NCBI RefSeq assembly: GCF_009696465.1
Contig: NZ_VULX01000019.1
Span: 1-47,485, forward strand
DNA length: 47,485 nucleotides
Direction of reading: 5' to 3'
Source of the DNA: Inconstantimicrobium porci
GTDB taxonomy: Bacteria > Bacillota > Clostridia > Clostridiales > Clostridiaceae
Made by a program: the position numbers and the translations under genes
The notes under the pieces: model-generated
What the model saw: only the letters and a program-made list of their open reading frames with translations
The model's database searches: none
Told to the model about the DNA's origin: nothing
In this document: piece after piece, positions 1 through 9,500 of the stretch
Position numbering within the stretch: position 1 is the first letter of the stretch
Layout of the letters: every line of letters begins with the position of its first letter

Positions 1-124
1 TCAAGATTAGATTTCCCATAGCGTAAGCTAGTAAGATCCCTTGAAGAACACAAGGTTGATAGGTCAGAGGTGTAAGTGTGGTAACATATTTAGCTGACTG
101 ATACTAATAGATCGAGGGCTTGAC
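1..124 (+). rRNA. 23S ribosomal RNA, 3' end (partial)
   Basis: The sequence enters inside the last domain of 23S rRNA. The stretch ending in gactgatactaatagatcg and agggcttgacc is the conserved 3' terminus in Firmicutes. The mature end is placed at the closing gacc and could be off by a few bases. The gene continues to the left of the window. The following 5S and tRNA genes show the usual rRNA operon order. Confidence 0.93.
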
Positions 125-135
125 CAAATTAAAAA

Positions 136-170
136 GGAAACTCACTCAGCAGAGCTGAGGAGTAAGTTCC
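136..170 (+). other. Hairpin in the 23S-5S spacer, probable rRNA processing stem
   Basis: Arms beginning ggaaactcactcagc and ending gctgaggagtaagttcc pair imperfectly around a 3-base loop just after the 23S end. Its position suits a precursor cleavage stem. A role in processing is inferred. There is no U-tract, so it is not a terminator. Confidence 0.45.
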
Positions 171-250
171 ACTGACAAAATACAAATTTTGAGTGTCACT
201 TAAAACTTATATGCAATTTTGAAAGAATAAAAAATTCTTTTAAAAAAGTG

Positions 251-279
251 TTGCAAAATGCAAAATAACATGATATAAT
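251..279 (+). promoter_or_regulatory. Candidate sigma-A promoter inside the rRNA operon, upstream of 5S
   Basis: TTGCAA at 251-256, a 17-base spacer and a perfect TATAAT at 274-279 lie about 22 bases before the 5S gene. The -35 matches four of six consensus bases. It could give extra transcription of 5S and the two tRNAs, independent of the main rRNA promoters. Activity is inferred only. Confidence 0.5.
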
Positions 280-300
280 ACATCATGTGAGTAACACGAA

Positions 301-417
301 TCTGGTTATGATGTGTTTTTGGGTTACACCCCTTCCCATTCCGAACAGGATGGTTAAGCCAATTACAGCCGATGGTACTGCATGGGAGACCGTGTGGGAG
401 AGTAGGTGGTAGCCAGG
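301..417 (+). rRNA. 5S ribosomal RNA
   Basis: About 117 bases, with complementary ends (tctgg at the start, ccagg at the end). The conserved internal stretch cccattccgaacaggatgg and the late gggagagtaggtggt segment are both present. It lies between the 23S end and two tRNA genes, as in other clostridial rRNA operons. Confidence 0.96.
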
Positions 418-421
418 TAAT

Positions 422-498
422 GGATCTTTAGCTCAGTTGGTTAGAGCAACCGGCTCATAACCGGTAGGTCCGGGGTTCGAGTCCCTGAAGGTCCACCA
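422..498 (+). tRNA. tRNA-Met (anticodon CAT)
   Basis: The cloverleaf folds with acceptor GGATCTT paired to AAGGTCC, a D-arm with GCTCAGTTGG, anticodon loop CTCATAA and a T-arm with GGTTCGAGTCC. CCA is encoded at 496-498. The first base pair is G-C, which argues against an initiator tRNA. A CAT anticodon could also belong to a lysidine-modified Ile tRNA, and I could not separate this from elongator Met by eye. Confidence 0.9.
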
Positions 499-499
499 T

Positions 500-575
500 G
501 GGGGTATAGCTCAGCTGGGAGAGCACCTGCCTTGCACGCAGGGGGTCAAGAGTTCGAATCTCTTTATCTCCACCA
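500..575 (+). tRNA. tRNA-Ala (anticodon TGC)
   Basis: The acceptor GGGGGTA pairs with TATCTCC using two G-T wobbles. The anticodon loop is CTTGCAC, the T-arm carries GTTCGAATC, and CCA is encoded at 573-575. It starts two bases after the preceding tRNA and is the last gene of the rRNA operon. Confidence 0.95.
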
Positions 576-580
576 AAATG

Positions 581-613
581 AAGACCATATTGCTTAAGCA
601 ATATGGTCTTTTC
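581..613 (+). terminator. Rho-independent terminator of the rRNA-tRNA operon
   Basis: Bases 581-610 form a perfect 30-base palindrome (aagaccatattgc, ttaa, then its complement). The final TT of the stem continues into a short T stretch (cttttcgttt). It directly follows tRNA-Ala. Confidence 0.85.
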
Positions 614-641
614 GTTTATATAAAAAAGGAGATTAATATAA

Positions 642-1160
642 ATGTTACATAGAATAACACAATTTATATGGGCGTTAACATCTTCATTTAAAAAAGTAGA
701 CTATAAATATGTGAGTAGATATCTTACTGATGATGAGAAGCACCTATTTAATAATATGAAAAAGAGTGATATGCAGCATTGTATAAGAGTTGCAAAGAAT
801 ATAGAGTATTCTCTGGGAAATAAAGAATACAACATAAAATATGATGATCAGAAAATAAATGAATTGATAAGATTAGGACTTCTACATGATATAGGTAAAA
901 GCGAATGTAAGCTAAATTGCATCGAAAAATCTATCATGGTTATCCTAAATAAGCTTACGAAGTCTAAGATAAAGAAGTTTACTAAATTTAAAATTGTAAG
1001 AAACTATTATAATCATGCTGATAGGGGCGCTAATTTACTAAGTCAGTTAAATAATCAATATACAGATCAGTTTATAGAAGCTATTAAAAATCACCACAAT
1101 AAAGGCACTATTAAAAATGAAGAACTTTTAATTTTAAAAAGAGCTGATGATATAAGTTAA
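642..1160 (+). CDS. HD-domain phosphohydrolase-like protein
   Basis: A 172-residue soluble protein with the HD-superfamily arrangement. An early histidine lies in MQHCIRVAKN (about residue 46), the metal-binding HD pair in LLHDIGK (about 83-89), and a later histidine pair in IKNHHNKG. HD proteins of this size hydrolyse nucleotides, cyclic nucleotides or related phosphoesters, and the substrate cannot be told from sequence. The start ATG follows AAAAAAGGAG with suitable spacing. The gene stands alone after the rRNA operon terminator, with an 80-base A/T-rich gap before the next gene. It ends soon after the last conserved segment, so it is a minimal HD domain with no attached sensor. Confidence 0.8.
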   Translation: MLHRITQFIWALTSSFKKVDYKYVSRYLTDDEKHLFNNMKKSDMQHCIRVAKNIEYSLGNKEYNIKYDDQKINELIRLGLLHDIGKSECKLNCIEKSIMVILNKLTKSKIKKFTKFKIVRNYYNHADRGANLLSQLNNQYTDQFIEAIKNHHNKGTIKNEELLILKRADDIS

Positions 1161-1240
1161 GTTCCGTAAAAAGCATATATATTTTAAAGATAATATGATA
1201 ATATTATCCTTATAAATATAAATTTTGATAGGAGGATTAT

Positions 1241-3985
1241 ATGAAAAAAAGACTAGGATTTATTATAGCCACAATAGTTATTATATTTGCAGTATTTTTT
1301 ATGAGCTCAAGTTTTATAATAGACTATCAGTGGTTTAAAGAAGTAGGTTATACATCAGTTTACTTTACAAAAGTTTTTTCAATACTAAAATTATTCATAC
1401 CTATATTTCTGATTATCTTTTTAATTATTTATTTATACTCAAGGAGTTTGTTTAATGATATAAGAACTTTAGCAGGCGATTCAGTAATAAAGGGTAAGAA
1501 GATATACAATATAATTGTAGTTTTTGTTTCAGTAGTATTTGCTTTCAATATAGCATCTAAGTACTGGTATACGATATTACAGTTTACTAATTCTATTTCT
1601 TTTAATGAAAAGGATCCATTATTTAATAAGGATATATCATTTTATGTTTTTAAGCTGCCATTAATTCAGGTTATTTATAATACTTTGCTTGGACTTGCAG
1701 CAGTACTTGTAATAATAACTATAGCTACCTATATAGCGCTTAAAGTTAAATTTAATATAACTCAAATTAATGATATTACTAATGTTAAAAAGTCAAAGAG
1801 AAAGTTTGCAATAATAAGTTTTGTGATTTTCATGATGATTTCTGTAGGATTTATCTTAAAATCTTATTATTTATTGTACAGTCCTAGAGGTGTTGTTTAT
1901 GGAGCTGGATATACAGATAATAATATAACTTTATTATTCAACAAGGTTGTAACAATCGTAGCTGCTGTTTTTTCCTTTGTATCAATATTCTTAATATTAA
2001 AGGATAAGAAAAAGATACTGACTGGATTTGCAGCTGTTATTGTGGGACTTGTAATCTTAGAGCCAATAGCAGCTGTAATAACTCAGAACTTCTTTGTAAA
2101 ATCTAACGAACTTGAATTTGAAAAGAAGTATATAAATTATCATATAGAAAGTACAAGAAAAGCATATAATATCGACTCAATAGAAGAAAAATCATTTGAG
2201 CCCAAGTACAATCTTGATGCTGAACAGATAAAGAAAAATAATGATATTATAAGCAATCTTAGGATTAACTCAATAGAACCTGTTCTTTCATTCTATAATC
2301 AGGTTCAGACTATGAAGAATTATTATAATTTTCATGATATAGATACGGACAGATATAATATAGATGGTCAGAAGAGTCAGGTATTTGTGTCAGTAAGAGA
2401 AATAGAAAACAAGAATATAACATCTTGGCAGAATAAGCATTTAATTTATACTCATGGTTATGGTTCTGTAATGAGCAAGGTAAATTCAGTTACAGCAGAA
2501 GGACAGCCTGACTTTTTAATGAGTGATTTACCTACTAATAATAAAACAGACATAAAACTTGATAATCCAAGAATCTATTTTGGTGAAAGTTCTAATGATT
2601 ATATAATCGTAAATACAAAGATAAATGAACTTGATTATCCTAATGGAGATGAAAATAAAGGAACTAAGTATAGTGGTACAGCAGGTATAAAATTGACTCC
2701 ACTAAACAGAATACTATTTGCTATAAATGAAGGTAATAGCAGAATATTATTTTCAAAGGATATCACAAATAACAGTAAGATAATCTTACATAAAAATATA
2801 ATAAATAGAGTGAAGACTATTGCACCATTCTTAAAATATGACAATGATCCTTATATAGTTGTCGATAATGGCCGATTATTTTGGATAATAGATGCATATA
2901 CAACAAGTGACAAGTATCCATACTCTCAGCCATATGATAATGTAAACTATATTAGAAATTCAGTTAAGGTTGTTGTTGATGCATATAACGGAAATACTGA
3001 TTTCTATATTACAGATGATAATGATCCTATAGTTAAGAGCTATTCAAAGATATTTAAGGGATTATTTAAATCATATGATAAGATTCCTGCTACACTTAAG
3101 GAACACTTCAGATATCCTGAAGAACTGTTTAAACTTCAATGTGAAGTATTAGAAAAGTATCATATGACTAATCCGACTACTTTCTTTACACAGGATGATT
3201 TATGGCAGATATCATCTGGACTATCAAACAGTAGTACTACTGCTGAAGCTCAGGTAAAGAATAAGGATGAGGATAATAAAGAGGAAGAAGTAAACAGTGA
3301 ATCTAAAACTAATGGAAAAGAAGCACTGTACTTAATGACAAGACTTCCTGGAGAAAGCAAGACAGAGATGGTTCTATGCGAATACTTTAATGTTATGGGT
3401 AAGCAGAACATGGTATCTATGCTTGGAGCAAGAATGGATGGAGATAACTATGGTAAACTTGTAATGTATAAGTTCCCTCAGCAAAAGACTATATACAGCC
3501 CTATGCTATTTAACAATAAGATTATGCAGGATAAGGAGCTTACTAAGGAAATCAAGCTTTGGGAAGGAAAAGGCTCAAAGGTAGTTGATGGAGATATAAT
3601 AATACTTCCTATAAATGATTCATTATTATATCTGAAGACTTTATACTTAAAGGCCAATACTGAAAATGCTATTCCTGAAGTTAAGAAGATTGTTTTAAGT
3701 GACGGTAATCAGATAGTAAGTGGAGATAATGTTGCTGATGCTCTGCAGCAGCTGTTTAACTATACAGCTGACCAGAATGCTCCTGTAGAAAACAATAATA
3801 CAGGAAATACACAAGGCAGCACTAATAATAAGATAAGCAGTACTGATGCTAAGAAGGCAAAAGAACTTTATGATAATGCACTTAAATCTCAGAAAGAAGG
3901 AGACTGGGCTAAATACGGAGAGTATATTAAAGAGCTTGGTAATCTTATCAATAAATTAAATGGTCAAGATACTGCTAAAGAATAA
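1241..3985 (+). CDS. UPF0182 family large membrane protein
   Basis: A 914-residue protein. About seven hydrophobic helices occupy the first 285 residues (for example 7-27, 48-67, 88-105, 140-165, 190-207, 232-251, 258-282), followed by a long hydrophilic extracytoplasmic part. The motifs DYQWFKEVGYTSVYFTKVF near residue 28 and the segments around RNSVKVVVDAYNG and DPIVKSYSKIF are typical of UPF0182 (COG1615). The family is widespread in clostridia, actinobacteria and cyanobacteria and has no established function. The tail has an acidic low-complexity insert near residues 675-690 and an Asn/Gly/Thr-rich linker followed by a helical segment (KAKELYDNALKSQKEGDWAKY). The start follows AGGAGG with 5-base spacing. 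The gene appears monocistronic and is followed by a terminator. Confidence 0.92.
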   Translation: MKKRLGFIIATIVIIFAVFFMSSSFIIDYQWFKEVGYTSVYFTKVFSILKLFIPIFLIIFLIIYLYSRSLFNDIRTLAGDSVIKGKKIYNIIVVFVSVVFAFNIASKYWYTILQFTNSISFNEKDPLFNKDISFYVFKLPLIQVIYNTLLGLAAVLVIITIATYIALKVKFNITQINDITNVKKSKRKFAIISFVIFMMISVGFILKSYYLLYSPRGVVYGAGYTDNNITLLFNKVVTIVAAVFSFVSIFLILKDKKKILTGFAAVIVGLVILEPIAAVITQNFFVKSNELEFEKKYINYHIESTRKAYNIDSIEEKSFEPKYNLDAEQIKKNNDIISNLRINSIEPVLSFYNQVQTMKNYYNFHDIDTDRYNIDGQKSQVFVSVREIENKNITSWQNKHLIYTHGYGSVMSKVNSVTAEGQPDFLMSDLPTNNKTDIKLDNPRIYFGESSNDYIIVNTKINELDYPNGDENKGTKYSGTAGIKLTPLNRILFAINEGNSRILFSKDITNNSKIILHKNIINRVKTIAPFLKYDNDPYIVVDNGRLFWIIDAYTTSDKYPYSQPYDNVNYIRNSVKVVVDAYNGNTDFYITDDNDPIVKSYSKIFKGLFKSYDKIPATLKEHFRYPEELFKLQCEVLEKYHMTNPTTFFTQDDLWQISSGLSNSSTTAEAQVKNKDEDNKEEEVNSESKTNGKEALYLMTRLPGESKTEMVLCEYFNVMGKQNMVSMLGARMDGDNYGKLVMYKFPQQKTIYSPMLFNNKIMQDKELTKEIKLWEGKGSKVVDGDIIILPINDSLLYLKTLYLKANTENAIPEVKKIVLSDGNQIVSGDNVADALQQLFNYTADQNAPVENNNTGNTQGSTNNKISSTDAKKAKELYDNALKSQKEGDWAKYGEYIKELGNLINKLNGQDTAKE

Positions 3986-4028
3986 TTGAGTATGCTTTTT
4001 GCACATATATAAAATATTTTAGAAGTAT

Positions 4029-4107
4029 AATAATCTTAATACCTATGCAGAACTCATTTAGAGGTTACTTATGGAGGGGTTGAAGTAGGTATTAAGATTA
4101 TTTTTTA
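4029..4107 (+). terminator. Terminator with long loop after the UPF0182 gene
   Basis: A 17-base perfect stem (AATAATCTTAATACCTA at 4029-4045 with its complement at 4086-4102) ends in a T tract. The loop is about 40 bases and contains tatggaggggttgaag, a ribosome-binding-like stretch. It probably ends the upstream transcript. The large loop is unusual and could be structured. Confidence 0.7.
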
Positions 4108-4172
4108 ATGCGGTAATTTGCTTTTTAGTGTAAAATAGGTAGTGGAGTTTTTATGAAATTGGAGGTTTTATT

Positions 4173-5558
4173 ATGGATTATGATGTTTTGATACTGGGCG
4201 GAGGAATAATCGGGTGTTCAGTTGCCTATGAATTATCAAAGTATAATCTTAATATAGCTGTCATTGAAAAGGATTATGATATAGCAGATGATATTTCTCT
4301 TATTAATACTGAGATAGTTTATGATGGTTCAGAATGTGAAGATAAGTTTTTGAGTACTATTGAGCATAAAGGTAACAGCATGCTTGATGAGATAACATCT
4401 AAATTTAATGTGCCATTTAAAAGGGTCGGATCTATAAAGATAGCTAATGAAAATAAAGCTATTGATATTATAGAAGGAATATATAAAAGAGCTAAAGAGA
4501 GAAATATTAATGATATATATCTTATGGATAAAAATGATGTTAAGGATATAGAGCCTAATATAAGCTTAGACTTTAAGAAGGCTGTATACTCTCCTAATAT
4601 TGGCGTAATAGCTCCATATGACCTTGCCATAGCTTATGCTGAGGTTGCCTTTGATAATGGTGCTACATTCAGGCTTGAGGAAGAAGTAACAGATATAAAA
4701 AAGATAGTTAATGGTTTTAAGGTTACAACTAATAAAAATAAATTTTCATGCAGAGTTGTAGTTAACACTATTCCTGGTGAATACAATACTTTAGATAGTG
4801 ATATAAAAAGTAATGGGCAGAAAGAAAGCGATGTACATTATTTAATACTTAACGATAGGTCAAAGCCATTTTCAAACAGTATTATTACTGCAATATCAGA
4901 TGAAGGTGATATGATAAAATATATACCAGCAGCAGGAAATGAATCGCTTATTGCTATCAATAAAAAGGGAACTCTTAAGTTTAATGATGCTGTAAGGCTT
5001 GCGAAGAAGGTAGTTCCATCTATAGATAAGGATGCAGTAAACAGTATATATCATGAAAAATCACGTAATAATCTTGTTATTATAGATGATAATGAAAATT
5101 ATAATGGATATATAAGAGTATGTGGTGATCATTATGCAACAGTTACTATGACACCTGCTATTGCAAGCATGATATGTGAAACAATAGTATCAAATCTTAC
5201 ATGTTCAAAAAATAAGAATTTTATAGATAAGAGAAGAGAATTTTATAAATTTAAGGATATGAGCGATGAGGAAAGAAATGAAGTTATCGCTATTGATAAA
5301 AAGTACGGCAAGATAACATGTTTATGTAATCTTATTTCTGAAGGCGAAATTGTTGATAGTATAAGAAGGCCGTTAGGGGCAAGAACAGTTGAAGGAGTTA
5401 AGAGGAGAACTGGAGCAACATTCGGTAGCTGCCATGGAGCACATTGCATAAGCAAGATAATTTATATACTTGCTAGAGAATTAAATAAGAAGCCCACTGA
5501 TATTGTAGAGGATTCAAAGAATTCAAAGGTATTAGCATCGAGAATAAAGGAATTTTAG
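4173..5558 (+). CDS. FAD-dependent oxidoreductase (GlpA-like) with BFD-type [2Fe-2S] domain
   Basis: A 461-residue protein. The N-terminal dinucleotide-binding motif ILGGGIIGCSVAYELSKY and a DAO-type FAD fold extend to about residue 365. A C-terminal BFD-like domain follows, with Cys383, Cys385, Cys420 and Cys425 (CLC and GSCHGAHC). In clostridia this architecture is usually annotated as glycerol-3-phosphate dehydrogenase-like and sits in a three-gene unit with a second flavoprotein and a DUF1667 protein. Here the second flavoprotein is absent and the next gene is a half-length DUF1667 protein. The region just after the FAD motif (DDISLINTEIVYDGS) departs from the usual T-S-x-A-N-S-A-x-x-H-x-G-Y pattern, so the substrate may differ. 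The start is supported by TTGGAGG upstream. The substrate is unknown. Confidence 0.8.
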   Translation: MDYDVLILGGGIIGCSVAYELSKYNLNIAVIEKDYDIADDISLINTEIVYDGSECEDKFLSTIEHKGNSMLDEITSKFNVPFKRVGSIKIANENKAIDIIEGIYKRAKERNINDIYLMDKNDVKDIEPNISLDFKKAVYSPNIGVIAPYDLAIAYAEVAFDNGATFRLEEEVTDIKKIVNGFKVTTNKNKFSCRVVVNTIPGEYNTLDSDIKSNGQKESDVHYLILNDRSKPFSNSIITAISDEGDMIKYIPAAGNESLIAINKKGTLKFNDAVRLAKKVVPSIDKDAVNSIYHEKSRNNLVIIDDNENYNGYIRVCGDHYATVTMTPAIASMICETIVSNLTCSKNKNFIDKRREFYKFKDMSDEERNEVIAIDKKYGKITCLCNLISEGEIVDSIRRPLGARTVEGVKRRTGATFGSCHGAHCISKIIYILARELNKKPTDIVEDSKNSKVLASRIKEF

Positions 5559-5583
5559 TATTTTTAATTGGAGGATTATTATA

Positions 5584-5814
5584 ATGGATAAAGAAATTTT
5601 TACAAGCGTAATAAGAGTAAAAGGTAGTGCTAAGTATAATGTAGTATCTGTTAAATCTAGTGAACCAGTAGAATATGATAAGTGGATTGAGTTATCTAAA
5701 ATAATAAGCACTATATATGTAAGCCTTCCAATAAAAAGTGGTGATGTATTATGCAAGAATATTGCAAATACTGGTATAGATATTATTGCTACCAAGAGTC
5801 TATCAAAAAATTAA
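5584..5814 (+). CDS. Short DUF1667-like protein lacking the N-terminal cysteine half
   Basis: A 76-residue protein that follows the flavoprotein by 25 bases, with its own TTGGAGGATTATTATAATG start context. It aligns by eye with the C-terminal half of DUF1667 proteins: an early T-x-V-R-V-x-G segment, a V-x-V-K-S segment, and an ending like SGDVLCKNIANTGIDIIATKSL. Full-length family members begin with a CxxCPxGC-type cluster of about 40 residues, which is missing. The good ribosome-binding site suggests a translated short form rather than random decay. It probably acts with the upstream oxidoreductase, but an electron-transfer role through its own cysteines is excluded because only one cysteine remains. 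Confidence 0.72.
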   Translation: MDKEIFTSVIRVKGSAKYNVVSVKSSEPVEYDKWIELSKIISTIYVSLPIKSGDVLCKNIANTGIDIIATKSLSKN

Positions 5815-5832
5815 TATTTTTTTAAATTATTA

Positions 5833-5861
5833 TTGACATAGAAAACAAACGTTGATATAAT
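5833..5861 (+). promoter_or_regulatory. Consensus promoter of the first tRNA-Ser (TGA)
   Basis: A perfect TTGACA at 5833-5838, a 17-base spacer and a perfect TATAAT at 5856-5861 lie 19 bases before the tRNA gene. A near-copy stands before the second tRNA-Ser. Confidence 0.88.
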
Positions 5862-5880
5862 CTTAATTGTCGTCAGACGT

Positions 5881-5971
5881 GGAGAGATGGTCGAGTTGGT
5901 TTAAGGCACCGGTCTTGAAAACCGGCGTACCTTTGCGGGTACCTAGGGTTCGAATCCCTATCTCTCCGCCA
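5881..5971 (+). tRNA. tRNA-Ser (anticodon TGA), copy 1
   Basis: A 91-base class II tRNA. The acceptor GGAGAGA pairs with TCTCTCC, the anticodon loop is CTTGAAA, the long variable arm is cgtacctttgcgggtacc, and CCA is encoded at the end. It is identical across its length to the copy at 6258-6348. Confidence 0.96.
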
Positions 5972-5977
5972 GATAGT

Positions 5978-6016
5978 AAAAGCAGTTGTTAGAAATAACA
6001 ACTGCTTTCTTGTTGT
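5978..6016 (+). terminator. Terminator after the first tRNA-Ser
   Basis: The stem AAAGCAGTTGTTA pairs with TAACAACTGCTTT around a GAAA tetraloop, followed by cttgttgtt. It separates the first tRNA-Ser from the second, which has its own promoter. Confidence 0.8.
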
Positions 6017-6210
6017 TCAAAAATATAGATTCATGTGCTTTTCTACAATTCATATTATTTTACTATACCGATAAATACTAAATAGATAGTAAGTGCAGAC
6101 CTAAGAAATACATATTTAGAGAAATAGATGATATCTCTCCTCGACTGCGCTCGGAGAGGTAAATTCGACTAACCAAATTAAAAATTTGGAGTCTCATTTA
6201 AAAAACTTGT

Positions 6211-6239
6211 TGACATAACTTTTAAACATTGATATAATT
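6211..6239 (+). promoter_or_regulatory. Consensus promoter of the second tRNA-Ser (TGA)
   Basis: TTGACA at 6211-6216, 17-base spacer, TATAAT at 6234-6239. The segment from the -10 to the tRNA start (ttgatataat, taattgtcg, agac, tgg) is nearly the same as before copy 1. The sequence further upstream differs. Confidence 0.88.
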
Positions 6240-6257
6240 CTAATTGTCGCGAGACAT

Positions 6258-6348
6258 GGAGAGATGGTCGAGTTGGTTTAAGGCACCGGTCTTGAAAACC
6301 GGCGTACCTTTGCGGGTACCTAGGGTTCGAATCCCTATCTCTCCGCCA
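6258..6348 (+). tRNA. tRNA-Ser (anticodon TGA), copy 2
   Basis: Same 91 bases as copy 1, with CCA encoded at 6346-6348. It is likely co-transcribed with the tRNA-Ser (GCT) 30 bases downstream, since no terminator lies between them. Confidence 0.96.
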
Positions 6349-6378
6349 TTTAAATATTATATATATTAGAGGACACAT

Positions 6379-6469
6379 GGAGAAGTACTCAAGTGGCTGA
6401 AGAGGCGCCCCTGCTAAGGGCGTAGATCGGGCAACCGGTGCGAGGGTTCAAATCCCTCCTTCTCCGCCA
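6379..6469 (+). tRNA. tRNA-Ser (anticodon GCT)
   Basis: A class II tRNA with acceptor GGAGAAG paired to CTTCTCC, anticodon loop CTGCTAA, variable arm tagatcgggcaaccggtgcg, and CCA encoded at 6467-6469. It reads AGC/AGU codons and so complements the two TGA copies. Confidence 0.95.
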
Positions 6470-6470
6470 G

Positions 6471-6500
6471 AACATCTAGATTTTATCTAGATGTTTTTTT
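6471..6500 (+). terminator. Terminator of the second tRNA-Ser transcript
   Basis: The arms AACATCTAGAT and ATCTAGATGTT (11 bp) enclose a TTT loop and are followed by a run of T. It starts two bases after the encoded CCA. Confidence 0.9.
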
Positions 6501-6596
6501 GTTATATAGAGAGTTTTTAAATGAAGGAAAACATGAATTGTTATAGAATTTATGATTAATAATAGAAATATATTATAAGAAATTAGGAGAAAAAAT

Positions 6597-9500
6597 ATGT
6601 CATTAAGATTAGTCATAGGAAGGTCAGGTACAGGCAAGAGCACTTTATGCATAAGCGAGATAAAGAAAAGAGATTTAAGTAGCTCTGCAAAAAAGATAAT
6701 AATGCTTGTTCCAGAGCAGTATACTTTTGAAACTGAAAATAAGCTTCTTCATGAGGTAGGTGAGAAATTTCAGCTTAACACTTATGTTTTAAGTTTTCAG
6801 AGATTAGCGCATAAGGTATTTTCTGAACATGGTGGAATAACAAAATTAAGGATGCAGGAATCAGGTAAAAGTATGCTTGTACTAAAGGTATTAAACGAGC
6901 TTCAGGATAGCCTTACATCATTTAAGACAGCTTCTAAACAGAAGGGTTTTATTGATATTGTATCTAAGACAATTTCTGAGTTTAAGAAGTACAATGTAGA
7001 CAGCGAAGTTCTTGATCAAGTTAAAGGTAATATGGATGAAAGCAGGAGTGATCTTAAGAATAAGATTACGGATCTTGGCAGGATATATTCATCATTTCAG
7101 GAAAAGCTTCATAAGTCACATGTTGATTCAGAGGATATTCTTATAGATTTGTCACAGAAGATAGATGAAAGTGGCTTTTTTAATGATGCAGAAGTATGGA
7201 TAGATGAGTTTACTAACTTTACACCTATACAGTATGAAATAATTGAAAAGATTATTGCTCAGAGTATAAGTACCACTATTACACTTGATCTTGATACGTC
7301 TGGTAATTTTGGAGATGCATTTCTTGTAACTGCTAATACTTATAACAAATTAAGAGATATATGCAGCGAAAATAATATAAGGGTAGATGAAACTATAAAC
7401 TTAAATAAAGAAAAAAATTATAAGTTTTTAAGCAGAGAATTACTTCATCTTGAGCAGAATTATTATTCATATCCATTTAAACAGTATAAAGATGAAGTGA
7501 AAAATTTAAGAATATATAAAGCTAACAATAGCTATGAAGAAATGGAGTTTATAGCAAGGGATATTTTAAGACTTGTAAGAGAAGGCAAGTACAGATATAA
7601 AGATATTGCTGTTCTCTGCAGGGATATTGAAGGATATGAAAAGATAGCTTCAGTTATCTGCAATCAGTATGGTATTCCAAGTTATATAGATAAGAAGAAG
7701 GATGTAATGGGTAACCCTATAATTGTCCTTATTAATTCATTATTTGACATCATAAATAAAAACTGGACTTATGAATCTGTATTCAAGTACCTTAAGACAG
7801 GACTTGTTGATATAGATAATGATAAGATAGACCTGCTTGAGAATTACGTGCTTTCTAACGGTATTAAGGGACGTAATAAATGGGTCAGCGATGATATGTG
7901 GGATTATGATATATACAAATCTTTTGGTGAGAAGGAAAGAGATCCAGAAGAAGTTAAATTGATTAATGAAATAAATGAAATAAGGGACATGATAAGTCAG
8001 CCTATAAATAACTTCTATGAAAAATGCAAGTCAGCCAAGAATGTGCGAGAAGTCTGCACATATTTATATGAATTTTTAAATGAATTTTCTGTGCTTTCTA
8101 AAATGGAGAACATGGTGAAGTATTTCCAGGAAAATAATATTGTAGATATGGCTACTGAATGTTCAAAGGTACTTGATATAATCATGGAAGTGCTTGATGA
8201 AGCTGTTGATGTGCTTGGTGATGAGAAGCTTCCGCTTGATGAATTTGCTGAAATACTTAATACAGGATTCATGAAATATGAAATGTCATTAATACCATTA
8301 GCTCTTGATCAGGTTACTATTGGTGATATAGCAAAAATAAAGAGTAAGGATGTAAAGGCGTTATATGTTGTGGGAGTTAACGATGGAGTTATTCCAGCAG
8401 TAAATAAAGAAGAAGGAATCCTTTCAGATAGAGATAGAGAATTCCTTAAGGAACAGGATGTAGTGCTTGCTTCAGATACAAAGACAAAGGCTAGGGAAGA
8501 ACAACATATAGTATACAATATTCTATCTACTGCAAGAGAATATCTTGTTCTTTCATATTGTGCAGCCGATTTTGAAGGAAAAGCGTTAAGACCTTCAATA
8601 GTAATACCAAGAATTAAAAAGATTTTTCCAAGACTTGAAGAGGAAAGTGATATATACAGTGGTGAAATGTATTTTGACAAGTTTAAGAGAGTTTCTGCAC
8701 CACTTCCTACATTTAATGAGTTTATCTGTGAATCAAGAAATATAACTGAGAAAAAGCAGTATGAAAAGTACTGGCTACAGGTTTATACATGGTTTAAAAA
8801 TAATGATGAGTGGAAAATAAAAACTGAAAATATGCTTAAGGCACTAAATTACACTAATCAGGCTGAAGATATCGATAGAGAGAAAATTAAAGAGATGTAC
8901 GAGAAGGATGGAAAACTTACTTTTAACATTTCAATGATTGAAAATTATGCAAGGTGCCCATTCAGCTACTATATAAAATATGGACTTAAGGCAAAGGACA
9001 GAAAGATTTACGAACTTACTGCACCTGACCTTGGAAACTTCATGCACGAAATATTAGATGAATTCACTAACAGTATAAGAGAAGAAAATATGAGCTGGAG
9101 TGATTTAAGTTATGAAAAGTGCAAGAGTAGGATAAATGAGCTTGTAGATAAGCAACTTTTAGAAAACAAAGGATCTATTTTCAATAGTTCAAAGAGATAT
9201 AGATACTTTACTGACAGATTTAAGAGGATGCTGACAAAATCAGTGACTATAATTTCAGAGCAGATGAAACATAGTGATTTTAAGGTTTATAAAAATGAAT
9301 TTTCATTTGGGAATTATAAAGATGGAGAACCTATAAAGCTTGATCTTCCAAGTGGTGATGAAGTATTTCTTAAAGGAAGAATTGATAGAATTGATACCGC
9401 AGAGATAGACGGTAATACTTATATAAGGATTATTGATTATAAGTCAGGTTATAAGAAGTTTGATCTTAGTGAACTTTATTATGGAATTCAGATTCAGCTT

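Noticed and set aside
6178-6378. Minus-strand open frame of 66 codons across the second tRNA-Ser
   Set aside because: It lies over the promoter and tRNA gene; its middle is just the complement of the tRNA.
5881-6469. CRISPR-like or tandem repeat array
   Set aside because: The repeated segments are tRNA-Ser genes with their promoters; there are no regular spacers.
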